Positions 41,901 through 52,400 of a stretch of 64,000 bases of DNA are shown in pieces. The translations under genes were made by a program, and so were the position numbers. Position 1 is the stretch's first letter, and each line of letters opens with the position of its first letter. The DNA is from JBBSDP01 sp038240605. Lineage in GTDB: Bacteria; Planctomycetota; Phycisphaerae; Tepidisphaerales; Tepidisphaeraceae. The stretch is taken from assembly GCA_038240605.1 (NCBI GenBank), contig JBBSDP010000012.1, forward strand, positions 1-64,000. The letters run 5' to 3'. The notes beneath the pieces were generated by a model. That model was given only the letters and a program-made list of their open reading frames with translations. It was not told where the DNA came from and made no database searches.

Positions 41901-43730
41901 TTACCGATCGGCCTGCGCGGTCAATGCCGCGCCCCACTGCGGATTGCCCAGCAGAACGGCGGACTCCTGCCCTTCGTTGTTCAGAATTAAATCCGGCGTG
42001 CCATCTCCATTGATGTCGCAGACGGCAATCCCGCGCGTGTTGAAGATGCGCTGATAAAGGCCGGCCTCTTCGGTTGCATCGGCAAAGACGCCCTCGCCGC
42101 GGTTACGCAAAAAGCGGTTCGGCCCGTGCATGCATCCGACAAACACGTCGGGACGGCCGTGAGCGCCGTAGTCGACGAATGCCGCGCAGGTCGCCTCGCC
42201 GATCGACTTGGCGAGCGCGCCCGAGGCCGCGGTCACATCGGTGAACTGGCCCCGGCCATCGTTGCGGAAGAGCCGGCACGGTCCCTGGCGCTGGGGCACG
42301 AACAGGTCGGTGCGTTTGCCGCCGGTCCAGTCGGCGAAGACCGGCGTAATCTTGCCGGCCTGGAAGTCGATGCCCGACTTCTTCGATTCGACAAACCCCT
42401 GCGGGGTGTTCAGGACCAGGACGCCACGGCCCGAGCAGAAGAGGAAATCGGGACGACCGTCGCCATTGACGTCAGCCACGAACAATCCATCGCCGGCCGC
42501 TGTGCCGGCGATCCCTTTGACGCCCAGGCCAACGGAATCGGAGATATCCTCGAAAAGCTGTGGGAAAGCCGGCGCGTTGGCCGCGGGGGGCGGCGCGGGC
42601 TTGGTCGGATCGGCAGGCGGCGCGGGCGGCGGGAGCGTCTTGAGGTCAACGCCCTTGTTGCGGTAGAGCCGCAGGCCGTTGTAGCCATCGGCGAGGAGGA
42701 TGTCGGGTTTGCCGCCCTTTCCCTCCCGATCGATCCACGCGCACGCGGTGATGTAGGGATAACCCTTGATCGGCAGGCCGGCGCTGACGTCGCGGAAGCC
42801 ATTGCCGGTGTTGAGCAGGAGGCGCGGGCCTTCGGGTGTCGCGAGGAGCAGATCGGGCTTGCCGTCTCCGTCAAAGTCGCCCCAGGCGGCGCCGTGGGCA
42901 CCGGTTTCCAGTGAGAGGGGGACCTCGTCCAGCGTTCCTCCGCCGTTGTGCAGCAGCGCGATATGGCCGGCACCGAAGAGGCAGAAGTCTGGCTTGTGGT
43001 CCCCGTCGATGTCGGCCACGGCCACGCCCGCGGATGCCGGGTCCGTGCGGGCCAGTGGCGCGTAGTGCGTGAAGCCGGGCATCCCGGCGATGATTCGGAA
43101 CTCTTCGACACCCCAGCCCATGAAGTCGCGGACCGGGTTGTAGTCCTGGATCTTGAGCGATGCCTTCATCCGCTGAAGCTTGGCCGTGCGCAACTGAAGG
43201 GTCATCTTGTCGCCGTCCATCATGCACGGGACGACGACTTCTTTTCCTGTCAGGATCAGCGGCATCATCGCCGCCAGCTTCTCGGGTTTGCCGCAGTAAC
43301 TGCGCAGCAGATAAGGTTCGGCGTGGGTCATGACCCACCAGTCGCCCGCTCCGACCTGATACCAATACCCGTCGATGCACGTTTCCCCGCCCGACCCGTT
43401 GTGGAAGAAGACCGCGGTCTTGCCCGGCTCGGCCCAGGCCATCACGCCCTGCCACTCGCGCGGGTTGAAGCCGCGCTGGCCGATGTCGTGCTTGATCACC
43501 GTGCGCGGGTCCTGGCCCTTCAGATCCTGAATCTTCTTGTAGACGATCAGGTTCTTCTGCTTGTCGACCGACTCGACTTTCAGCACCATCACGTTGGTGG
43601 ATTCATTGAGGATCCGGCCCAGCGGATACGGGGTTTCGACGTACGCGCGGCCCGCGCGCGGCGGGAGTGCCAGGAGCGCCGCGAGGATGACGGAACAGGT
43701 CGCCGTCGTCGAAAGGGATCGCTTGTTCAT
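41901..43730 (-). CDS. exported FG-GAP/VCBS repeat protein (left arm)
   Basis: 609 residues with a signal peptide ('VILAALLALPPRAGRAYV'). An N-terminal domain of about 180 residues ('MVLKVESVDKQKNLIVYKKI', 'EWQGVMAWAEPGKTAVFFHN') precedes an FG-GAP propeller with calcium-binding DxDxDG motifs ('VADIDGDHKPDFCLFG', 'WGDFDGDGKPDLLLA', 'VADVNGDGRPDFLFCS', 'VCDINGDGTPDLILN'). The same two-part design recurs in the protein at 53129-54616 on the right arm. Integrin-like propellers usually bind proteins or glycans. It starts 21 bases after the TPR gene, with a GGAGT Shine-Dalgarno. Confidence 0.88.
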   Translation of the reverse strand: MNKRSLSTTATCSVILAALLALPPRAGRAYVETPYPLGRILNESTNVMVLKVESVDKQKNLIVYKKIQDLKGQDPRTVIKHDIGQRGFNPREWQGVMAWAEPGKTAVFFHNGSGGETCIDGYWYQVGAGDWWVMTHAEPYLLRSYCGKPEKLAAMMPLILTGKEVVVPCMMDGDKMTLQLRTAKLQRMKASLKIQDYNPVRDFMGWGVEEFRIIAGMPGFTHYAPLARTDPASAGVAVADIDGDHKPDFCLFGAGHIALLHNGGGTLDEVPLSLETGAHGAAWGDFDGDGKPDLLLATPEGPRLLLNTGNGFRDVSAGLPIKGYPYITACAWIDREGKGGKPDILLADGYNGLRLYRNKGVDLKTLPPPAPPADPTKPAPPPAANAPAFPQLFEDISDSVGLGVKGIAGTAAGDGLFVADVNGDGRPDFLFCSGRGVLVLNTPQGFVESKKSGIDFQAGKITPVFADWTGGKRTDLFVPQRQGPCRLFRNDGRGQFTDVTAASGALAKSIGEATCAAFVDYGAHGRPDVFVGCMHGPNRFLRNRGEGVFADATEEAGLYQRIFNTRGIAVCDINGDGTPDLILNNEGQESAVLLGNPQWGAALTAQADR

Positions 43731-43751
43731 GGGAGACTCCGTTCGCAGGGT

Positions 43752-46700
43752 TCACTGAACGTTGATGAGCCGTTCCTTGGCCAGATCCGCCCACTTGCTG
43801 CCGGGGTGATCGCTCACCACGCGGTTGAGCAATTTCCTGGCTTCCGCGTTCTGCTTCATCTCGGTGTAGGCGCGGGCGGCCTCACACTGAGCGGCGGCGC
43901 CGAGTTCGGGGTAGTCGTAAGTCAGCGGCACGACCATGAGCGACTTGGCGGCGTCGGGGAAGCGCTTGGCTTCCATCTGGCACAGGCCCAGTTGAAGCTG
44001 CGCGCGGGCGGCGACCTCGGCCGCGGTGCGGCGGGTGACCTCGAGGTAGGTGTTGATCGAGTTATCCCATTGGCTCTGCTTCTGGAATGCCCAGGCGATG
44101 CCAAACCGAGCCTCTTCGGTCAACGCGCTTTGCGGGAATCGCTGGATGAGCGCGTCATAGCTGGCACGGCTCTGGTCCCACTGTGCCGCCGCCGCGTAGG
44201 CCTGGCCGAGGCGGTAGAGCGCTCGGTCCGCCACGTCGGCCGTACCGCGGAACGGGTCGGTGTCGCGGAAGGCGATCAACTGCTCGATGGCCTTGGGCCA
44301 GTCGGCGAGCTGCGCGTACGCCTCGCCCGAGAAGTAGCGAGATTGTGCGACAAACGCCGGCGAAGGCGGGGGCGGGGGCGATGGAGCATCCTGCTGGCCA
44401 GCACCCGTGTTGAAGATCGGCGCCGGCGGCTTGAACTGTGCCAACGCCTGCTTCGGTTCGTGGCGGCCCAGGTAACAGGCGGCCAGCCGCAGCTTGACCT
44501 TTTCCTCCAGCGCTGCGGGAGGATTGCGCTCCATGACGTCGAGCAGCAGGTCGATAGACGGATCGTTTTCGGCACGCGCCGCCTGCATCTCCGCCAGCTC
44601 GACGCGCGCATCGTTCACGATCGGGGAATTGGGCGCCGCGTCGATCATCTTGCGATAGAGCGCTCGGGCTTCCTTTTCCGCTGGCTGCACCGCGACCATT
44701 TCCACCGCCACATCCGGGGCGATCAGCAACGAAGGCTTCTGGCCCGGCGGTAATCCTTTGATCAGGTTGGCCTCCACCTTCTTGAGCGCATCGCGGCGCA
44801 TCCGGTCGATGGCGGATTCGACTTCGGCGGCGCCAATCATCCGTTGGCACCATGCCAGCTCGTAGACCGCGCGGAGGTGGCCGTCGGAGCCGCTCGACGA
44901 TTTGGCAAGCTGATCCACCTGTACTCGGGTGGCGTCGGCCAGAGTCTTGACGTTGGCGAGCAGACCATCCACCACGCGACGCGCCGCGACGATTTCTTCC
45001 GGCTTGAGGGCGGGATTGGCCAGGGGCTTGCGCGCGGCCAGGAGCTGCGCCGCCAGGTCCTCCCGGCGACACTGTAGCGCCCGCCACGCGGCCATCGGCG
45101 ACTGGGGATGATTGGGGAAGACCTTGGCGAGGATCTCAAACGTCGAGCGCGCTTCGGTGAGTTTGCCGGCCTCCTTCTGCGCCATCCCCTGCTCGTACTG
45201 GATCAGAGGCACCCAGTCGGCCCGCGCCTTGTCCGCATGAAGCGCCACCTCGAACTGCTCTCGGACGCGGGTGATCAGGGCCAGCGCATCGGCCAGCTTG
45301 TTCTGGGATCGCAGCAGGATCGACAATCGCACGAGCGCCATCGGCGCCACCGCCGACGCGTGGAACGGGTCCTGCTGGAACTTGTTCAGCTCGTTGATCG
45401 CGCCCCCCACGTCGCCCAGCTCCGCCAGGCACTTGGCCCGCTCGAAGGTGACTGACGGCAAGACCACGTCCTTGTTGAACTCATTGACTACCCGGTCGTA
45501 CGCCGCCCGCGCCGCGTCGAACTCCTTCTTCCGCTCGACGGCGTCGGCCAGCAGGCCGCCGATTCGCTGATGGCAATAGCCGAGCTTCAGCAGCGCATCG
45601 GGCGTCTGCAAACCCTTGGGCTGGGCATTGACAAAGCTTTCCAGCAGCTTGACGGCGTCCGTCGCCTGCTCGATCACCCGCTCGGCCGCGAGCGCGTCAT
45701 CCGCGCCGGGCGGCATCATGCGGATCGTGCAATCCGCCATGAGGTATGAAGCCAGGGACAACTCGCCCGACGAGCGATCGAATTCCGGGATTGCCCCCAG
45801 GGCCTCCATCGTCTTCTCGAAGTTGCCGAGACGGTAATAGCTGTTGCCCATCCCCTGGCGGGCGAGGTTCACGTAGGCAAATTCCGGGAAACGCTCGATC
45901 ACGAGCTGATATCGCTTGAGCGCTTCCTGAAACATCCCATCGACGTCTTCCTTGCGCCGCCCCGGCTCGGCCGACGCCGCGACGGCGGCGAGATACGCGC
46001 TCTCGGCCCGGCGGAACAGCACCTCGCCGAGCAGCGTGCTCCTGGGGTACGTGTCCTGGAACTTCGCCGCCAGGTCATCGGATTCGCGGTACTGCGCCGC
46101 CAGGTGCAGGGCGGCGACCTGCCGCTGCATCGCCTCTTCGTTGCGCAGCGGGTTGCTCTTCTCGGCGATGATCTGCTGATAGGTTGCGGCGGCCTCGCGA
46201 AATTGCTTGACCAGCTGCTGGGCGTCCGCCAGGTCCATCATGATATCGCCACGGCGGATGCCGGCGTCGGGATCGGACCGCGCCAACTCGGCCGCTTTGG
46301 CCGAAGCGCGGCGCAACGTCTCGATGGCCGAATTGAGCGCCTGGGCGTACCCCGGCGGGTTTGCGGGGTCCGCCGTGCCGATCTGCGCGCGGGCGATCCA
46401 CCAGAGTGCCTGATCTGAAAACTGCGGGTTCTCCCGAAGCGGATCGAGCAGACGCAGCACCTCCGGGTAAGCCTTCAATTGAAGCTGGCAATACCCCGCC
46501 CGAAGCTGCGCCTCGAGGGCGTAGGGCGGCTTTGGGTTGAGCTGTCCGATGGCCGTGAACGCCGCCAAAGCGTCCACGAACTTCCCCTGCTCGCTGGCCA
46601 GCACGTTGGAGTAAAAAGCCGTGCGGGCCACGTAATCGGGCGGCGGCCCGTTCACGAGCGCCTCCAGCGCCGCCTTGCGTTCGGGCGAGAGCTTGGCCGG

Positions 46701-47630
46701 ATTCTGTAGCGCGGCCTGCGCCGCCTTCTTGTGTTCGTCGTACGAGGCCGCGACGGCCTTGTAATCGACCGCCGCCTCGGCGCGCTCGCCAGACAGGTGG
46801 TGCGCCCGCGCCAGCAGGAACCGGGCATGAATTCCGAAATCCTGGTCGAACGGCGCCAATTGACTCAGCGCCCGACCGGTCGATACGTAATCCTTCAGGC
46901 CGAAATTTGCGTATCCAAGGTGATACAGGGCCAGGGCGTGATAGCGACTCTTGGCGAACGCCGCATCGTTCACGAACGGCTCGATCTGCGCCTTGGCTTC
47001 CTTCAACTTGCTGGTGCGAAGGAGCATCTCCGCCAGGTCACACTGAGCGCGGGCAAGCCATTCGGATTCGACCGACAGCATTCCGTCGGCCGCGGGCGCG
47101 TGGGTTTTGGCGAGGGCGGTCAGGAGCGGGATCGCGGCCGTGAAATCCCGCGATGCCTCATCGAACCGCTGGTTGGCCGCCTGAAGGTGTTGCGGTGCCT
47201 CGTTGGGTTTGGCGACGGCCAGGGCATATTCCGCATTGCCCATCAGCCGTCGGGCGTACGCGAGGTGATAGGCCGCCAGCGGGCGATCGACGAAATCCGC
47301 GGCCCCCGCCGCCGCCTGAAACGCCGGGATCATCTCCGTGAAGTTCTTGTCAGGGAGTTCCAGCAGGGACATCCCCAGCCCGTACTGCGCCGCGGGCGAT
47401 TCCTTCCGTCCACCAAATTGACGGATGAATTCCCGGAACCGGTCCGCCGCGGCCGGATAGTTATGCTCGTTGTAGGCGCGCTGTCCGCTGCTGAGGACCA
47501 TCAGCGCGGCCTGATCGGGATTGACCTGCTGGGCGACGGCGGGGGAACCGGTGAACGTCAGGAGAGGGAGTGCGGCGACCGCGATCGGTCCGGTGAACAC
47601 CCAACATACCCCCGGCAAGCTCCGTCTCAT
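43752..47630 (-). CDS. giant exported TPR protein
   Basis: 1292 residues. The ATG at 47630 has a strong GGAGGT Shine-Dalgarno and gives a signal peptide ('VFTGPIAVAALPLLTFTGSP'); the ORF start 13 codons upstream has neither. The whole mature protein consists of tetratricopeptide-like helical pairs, e.g. 'YPAAADRFREFIRQFGGRKE', 'ALYHLGYANFGLKDYVSTGR', 'LARQGMGNSYYRLGNFEKTM', 'ARFGIAWAFQKQSQWDNSIN', of the BamD/YbgF type. It should be a long periplasmic solenoid that scaffolds other proteins. First gene of the left arm, divergent from the PQQ gene at 47808. Such length is uncommon for a plain TPR protein. Confidence 0.9.
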   Translation of the reverse strand: MRRSLPGVCWVFTGPIAVAALPLLTFTGSPAVAQQVNPDQAALMVLSSGQRAYNEHNYPAAADRFREFIRQFGGRKESPAAQYGLGMSLLELPDKNFTEMIPAFQAAAGAADFVDRPLAAYHLAYARRLMGNAEYALAVAKPNEAPQHLQAANQRFDEASRDFTAAIPLLTALAKTHAPAADGMLSVESEWLARAQCDLAEMLLRTSKLKEAKAQIEPFVNDAAFAKSRYHALALYHLGYANFGLKDYVSTGRALSQLAPFDQDFGIHARFLLARAHHLSGERAEAAVDYKAVAASYDEHKKAAQAALQNPAKLSPERKAALEALVNGPPPDYVARTAFYSNVLASEQGKFVDALAAFTAIGQLNPKPPYALEAQLRAGYCQLQLKAYPEVLRLLDPLRENPQFSDQALWWIARAQIGTADPANPPGYAQALNSAIETLRRASAKAAELARSDPDAGIRRGDIMMDLADAQQLVKQFREAAATYQQIIAEKSNPLRNEEAMQRQVAALHLAAQYRESDDLAAKFQDTYPRSTLLGEVLFRRAESAYLAAVAASAEPGRRKEDVDGMFQEALKRYQLVIERFPEFAYVNLARQGMGNSYYRLGNFEKTMEALGAIPEFDRSSGELSLASYLMADCTIRMMPPGADDALAAERVIEQATDAVKLLESFVNAQPKGLQTPDALLKLGYCHQRIGGLLADAVERKKEFDAARAAYDRVVNEFNKDVVLPSVTFERAKCLAELGDVGGAINELNKFQQDPFHASAVAPMALVRLSILLRSQNKLADALALITRVREQFEVALHADKARADWVPLIQYEQGMAQKEAGKLTEARSTFEILAKVFPNHPQSPMAAWRALQCRREDLAAQLLAARKPLANPALKPEEIVAARRVVDGLLANVKTLADATRVQVDQLAKSSSGSDGHLRAVYELAWCQRMIGAAEVESAIDRMRRDALKKVEANLIKGLPPGQKPSLLIAPDVAVEMVAVQPAEKEARALYRKMIDAAPNSPIVNDARVELAEMQAARAENDPSIDLLLDVMERNPPAALEEKVKLRLAACYLGRHEPKQALAQFKPPAPIFNTGAGQQDAPSPPPPPSPAFVAQSRYFSGEAYAQLADWPKAIEQLIAFRDTDPFRGTADVADRALYRLGQAYAAAAQWDQSRASYDALIQRFPQSALTEEARFGIAWAFQKQSQWDNSINTYLEVTRRTAAEVAARAQLQLGLCQMEAKRFPDAAKSLMVVPLTYDYPELGAAAQCEAARAYTEMKQNAEARKLLNRVVSDHPGSKWADLAKERLINVQ

Positions 47631-47807
47631 CCGGACCTCCAAAGTGACCCTCGCGTCATCGGCAAGCAAATTGAAATGCTTCGCGAGCCACTAAAGATAC
47701 CGCGCGTGCGGCAGAACGTGTTGGACCGATTGGGCGTTTTTTGCGCGCCGGCGATTTTCCAACGTGAAACCCAAGGGCCGGCGAGATAATCTATCCCGAT
47801 CAACGCA

Positions 47808-49412
47808 ATGACCCCGACCGTCGCAGTCGTCCCCATTTTCGTCAACGCCGGCGCCGCCGTCCTGCCGGCGGTACTCGGCGCCCTGGCGAGCGCGGCGGCC
47901 CTTCTCTTCAAACCGCGCCAGCTCATCGCCGCTTGCCGCCGTCGGCCGCTGGTCCCGTTGTCGATCCTCGTTCTGGGCGCGGTGGCGGGCGTCGCGATCT
48001 GGATGTTCGCCGGCGAGCCCGCTGCCGATCGCCGCGTCGCCGCGGCACTGACCGGCACCGGCGCCGACACCACGGACTGGGTGAAGGTGGGGCTGGAACT
48101 CAAGGACGATGGAGACCCAGTGTCGCCAAACGACACTCCCACGACCTCGCAAACGCCCTCCACCATTGACTCCACGACGGCCCCGATCGGCCTCGGCCGC
48201 GACGTTTCGCGGTGTGGATATGACGGCGGCGTCGTTCCGCTGGGATTGCGCCTCCTCTGGCAGCACGATCAGGAAGATGCCTGGTTCCTCTCCTCCCCCG
48301 CGGTAATCGGCGGGCGGGTGTATTGCGCATCGTGCCAGTCCGATGTGACCGGGAAGCTCGGCACCGTCTTCTGCCTCGATGCTCGCAATGGCAAGGTGAT
48401 CTGGCAGGCGCCGTCGCCCGGTCAGCCGGCATTCAAGCCCTTCTTCAGCTCTCCCGCCATCAGCGCTGACGGGAAGTACCTCGTGATCGGACAGGGGCTC
48501 CATCCGGACGACAACTGCGAGCTGCTTTGCCTCGAGACGAGTACGGGACGAGTTCACTGGAGCGTCAAGACCCCGTTGCACATCGAATCATCGCCGGCGA
48601 TCCGTGGAGACATGGTCGTCGCCGGGGCGGGCGCGATCGAGGACGACGAGCACAAGGCGACCGGCCACCCCGGCCTGGTCATCGCGGTGCGAATCTCCGA
48701 TGGGAAGCCCCTCTGGCAGGCGCAGGTGAACGACCCGGAAAGTTCACCCGCTATCGCGGAAGACGGGCTGGTCTACATCGGCAGCGGCTTCAACGGGAAC
48801 GCGATCGTCGCCCTGCGCAGCGAGACTGACGAGCAACTCAAAACGGCCAACCTCCCGCGCATCGCCTGGCGCGCGCCCGCGCCGTACCCGATCACCGGCG
48901 GTGTGACGCTGGCCGACGATCTGCTGATCGTCGGCGGCGGCAACAGCGACTACGTCTACGCCGCTCCCCACCCCGCCGGCGTGGTCCTCGCGCTGGATCG
49001 GCGGACCGGCGCCGTCCGCTGGCGTACGGCCCTGCCCGATGCGGTGCTGGGAACGATTGCGGCGCATCATGGGAAGCTGATCTGCCCGGTGCGGGACGGG
49101 CGCGTGCTCTGCCTGGATGCGCGCGATGGGCATACGCTCTGGCAGGCTTCGATCAGCGGCAAGTCGGCCGTTTTGACCGGCTGCGCGCTGGCCGGCCAGT
49201 ACGCCTACGCCGCCAGCCGTGATGGATACCTGGGCGTCATCGATACCGAGACGGCGAAGGTCGTCCAGCGCGTCGCGCTCAACGCCGACGGCAAGCCGGG
49301 GCATGACGGGTTGTGCGTGAGCTCGCCGACAATCGCCGGCGGGTGCGTTTTCATCGGCAGCGAGACGGGCGGGTTGCGCTGCTTCACGGGTACTGCGAGG
49401 TCCGCCCCATGA
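47808..49412 (+). CDS. membrane-anchored PQQ-type beta-propeller (right arm)
   Basis: 534 residues. Two hydrophobic segments at the N-terminus ('FVNAGAAVLPAVLGALASAA', 'LSILVLGAVAGVAIWMFAG') anchor it, and the propeller follows outside. Blades are visible at 'GTVFCLDARNGKVIWQAPSP', 'ELLCLETSTGRVHWSVKTPL', 'VIAVRISDGKPLWQAQVNDP', 'VLALDRRTGAVRWRTALPDA' and 'VLCLDARDGHTLWQASISGK'. No catalytic residues for a quinoprotein dehydrogenase are evident. Its stop overlaps the ATG of the PEP-enzyme/EMC3-like fusion (ATGA at 49409), so both are translationally coupled and probably made in equal amounts. Confidence 0.88.
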   Translation: MTPTVAVVPIFVNAGAAVLPAVLGALASAAALLFKPRQLIAACRRRPLVPLSILVLGAVAGVAIWMFAGEPAADRRVAAALTGTGADTTDWVKVGLELKDDGDPVSPNDTPTTSQTPSTIDSTTAPIGLGRDVSRCGYDGGVVPLGLRLLWQHDQEDAWFLSSPAVIGGRVYCASCQSDVTGKLGTVFCLDARNGKVIWQAPSPGQPAFKPFFSSPAISADGKYLVIGQGLHPDDNCELLCLETSTGRVHWSVKTPLHIESSPAIRGDMVVAGAGAIEDDEHKATGHPGLVIAVRISDGKPLWQAQVNDPESSPAIAEDGLVYIGSGFNGNAIVALRSETDEQLKTANLPRIAWRAPAPYPITGGVTLADDLLIVGGGNSDYVYAAPHPAGVVLALDRRTGAVRWRTALPDAVLGTIAAHHGKLICPVRDGRVLCLDARDGHTLWQASISGKSAVLTGCALAGQYAYAASRDGYLGVIDTETAKVVQRVALNADGKPGHDGLCVSSPTIAGGCVFIGSETGGLRCFTGTARSAP

Positions 49413-52400
49413 GCGCTGCGGTTCCCTTGTTGCAGGACCTGGCCGACTGCGCCGAGAAGGCGCTGGTCGGCATGAAGGCGGTCAACCTCGGCCGTCTCAT
49501 CCGCGGCGGGTTCCCCGTGCCCGGCGGGTTCGCGGTCACGACCCATGCGTATCGCGCCCGGCGCGGCGATGCATCGCGCGCGGGCAGCGCGGCGCTCGAG
49601 CGCGATGCCCTCTCACCCGATCTGCTCGACGCCATCCTTTCCGCCTACCGCGCCCTGGGCTCACCGCCGGTTGCAGTGCGATCGTCAGCGACCGCGGAAG
49701 ACATGGTCGGCGCGTCGATGGCCGGGCAGTACGACACGTTCCTCGACATCACCGATGAGCACGGCCTGATCGACGCCGTCCGCTGCTGCTGGGCCAGCGT
49801 CGACAGCCCGCGCACGCGCACCTATTTCGCCGAGCACGGCATCGACGTGAACGAGGTCGCGATGGCGGTCATCGTGCAGCGGCTCGTCCCCGCGGACGTG
49901 GCCGGCGTGCTCTTCACCGCCAACCCCAAGTCCGGCACGCGCCGGGAAATGCTCGTCGAGGCCAGCTGGGGTCTCGGTGAGGCGGTCGTCTCCGGTCGCG
50001 TGCAGCCGGACGTGCTGCGCATCGAGCACGACACGGGGCGCGTGATCGACGCGCGCATCGCGGACAAGCAGATCCACATTCCCCCGGGCGGCCACGAAGA
50101 ACGCCCGGTGGACGAGCCTCGTCGACGCATCGCCTGCCTGCGTTCCGCCGACGTCCATGCCCTGTGGCGAATGGGCGCCCGGGCGGCGGCCCACTTTGCG
50201 GCGCCGCAGGACCTGGAATGGGCGCTTCATAATGGCGAGCTGTTCCTGCTCCAGACGCGCCCGATCACCACGCTCGAAGAGGCCGAAGCCTACGAGCAGG
50301 TGCTTCAGGCAGAGAGAACGCGCCTGCGCGAGGCCGACGCGGGCGGGCGCGGTCCCTGGGTCATCCATAACCTCGGCGAGACCCTGCCTCACCCGACGCC
50401 GCTGACGTGGAGCGTCATCCGGCGGTTCATGTCGGGCGATGGCGGGTTTGGAACGATGTATCGCGAAGCGGGCTTCTCCCCCTCGCCCATCGCCTGCCGC
50501 GATGGCTTCCTCGAGCGGATCGCGGGCCGCATCTACATGGACCTTGCCCGCGCGCCGGAGATGTTCCTGGCCGACTATCCGTTCCGCTACGACGCGCGGG
50601 AAGTGCGACGCAATCCCGACGCCGCCAACGCGCCGCCCACGCTTCCGACTGGCTCCGCGATGGGCCGCCTGGCCGCGGCGCGCAAGGTGGGGGCGACCGG
50701 CGCGAAGATCAAAGCGATGTCCGCCGATCTCGACCAGCGACTGCGCGAGCAGATCATTCCCGCGTTTGTCGCATGGTGCGAGGCGGAGCGAGCGGCCGAC
50801 CTGACCTCGCTCTCCGGCGAAGCGCTCGCCGAACGGTGGCGCGAGCGGCAGCGCCGCGTGCTGGACGAGTTCGCGCCGCAGTCACTGCTGCCGGGCCTCG
50901 TCAGCGGCATGGCGCTGGCGGAGCTGCAAACGCTCCTTCACGAGCACGTCTGGGATGAGGATCCGCGCGCGCTGGCGGATCTCTTCTCCTCGGCCCGGCC
51001 GCCCGACCGCACGGTCCTGGCCAACGCCGAGCTGTATGAAGTGGCGCGCGGCAGCCGCCCCGTTGAGACTTGGCTGGCCGACCACGGCCACCGTGCGCCG
51101 GAGGAATTCGACCTCGCCACCCCGCGCTGGCGCGAACAGCCGCCACGGCTCGAGCCGATCCTCGCCGGCCTCCGCGACGGCGCCGATCCGATCGCCCTGC
51201 ACAAAGACCACGTCGCGAAGGTCCAGGCACGTCTCGACGCGCTGGCACAGCGGCTGTCGGCGCCGGTGCGGCGCGACCTGCTCCAGCGCGTGGAGTTGAC
51301 CCGGCGTTACGTCGCGTTCCGCGAGGACGGCAAGGATTACCTGATGCTCGGCTACGCTCTCCTGCGCGAAACTGCGCTGGAGATCGGTCGCCGGCTGGAG
51401 ATCGGCGACGGGATCTTTTTCCTCCAGGAAGCCGAGGCGCTCGATGCGCTGCGGATCGGATTCGCACCGCTGCACCTGATCGCGGAGCGAAGACGGGCAT
51501 ACCGCGCCGAATCGCGCGTAGCGCTCCCGCAAATCATCGACAGCGATTCGATCGATACGCTCGGCGAGCCGCCGCGGCTGGAATCCGTTGGGAGCCATCC
51601 GGCCTTCGCGCTTTCATCGGGCGTGGCCTCCGGGCCAGCGCGCGTCCTGGCGTCGCCGGACGAACCCAGGGCGATCGGCAAGGGGTACGTGCTCGTGTGC
51701 CGCTCGACCGATCCCGCCTGGACGCCCCTGTTCGTCAATGCGGCGGCGCTGGTGATGGAGTGCGGCGGCGCACTGTCGCACGGCGCGGTGGTCGCACGCG
51801 AGATGGGGATCCCCGCCGTCGTACTGCCCAACGCGACCACGCTCTTCGCCGACGGCGAAACGCTCACAGTTGACGGCCACCGCGGCGCGATCGCCCGCGG
51901 CGACGCAACCGCGGCCGCGGAGGCGTCGGCCTCCGCGGAACCATCGCCGGACGATGATCGGATCGAGCCGGCGCTCATTCCTCCGCCGCGCGGGCGGGGC
52001 GAACAGCTCGCGCTGAAGGTGGCGATCGCATTCTGTATCGGCTGGAGCCTCTTTCTCGCCGCGGCGCTCCTGCTTCCCGAAACGTGGCTGTACGAGCCGT
52101 CGATGCGCATGCTGGATGCGCTCCTCTGGCCGGGCGTCCGCGCCCTGGGTCGGCCCACCACGGTCGCGATCGCGGCGGCTGCCATGGCGTTGCTGACGAT
52201 GCTGGGACAGCGACTCTTCACCGACAACGGCCGCTTGCGCGAGGCCAAGCGCCGCTCCAGCGAATTGCAGAAGCGGGCCGCATCGCTGCCGGCGGACTCG
52301 CGCCGAAGACGCGCGATGACCGCGCTGGCGGGCCCTGTGCAGGGACGGCTGTTCGTCGCGGCGCTCGTGCCGCTGTGCCTCTTCCTGGGACCGATGATCC

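Noticed and set aside
42948..44753. A 601-codon plus-strand frame across the FG-GAP and TPR genes
   Set aside because: It lies antisense to two genes with clear signal peptides, repeats and ribosome binding sites, and its composition is that of a GC-rich shadow frame.
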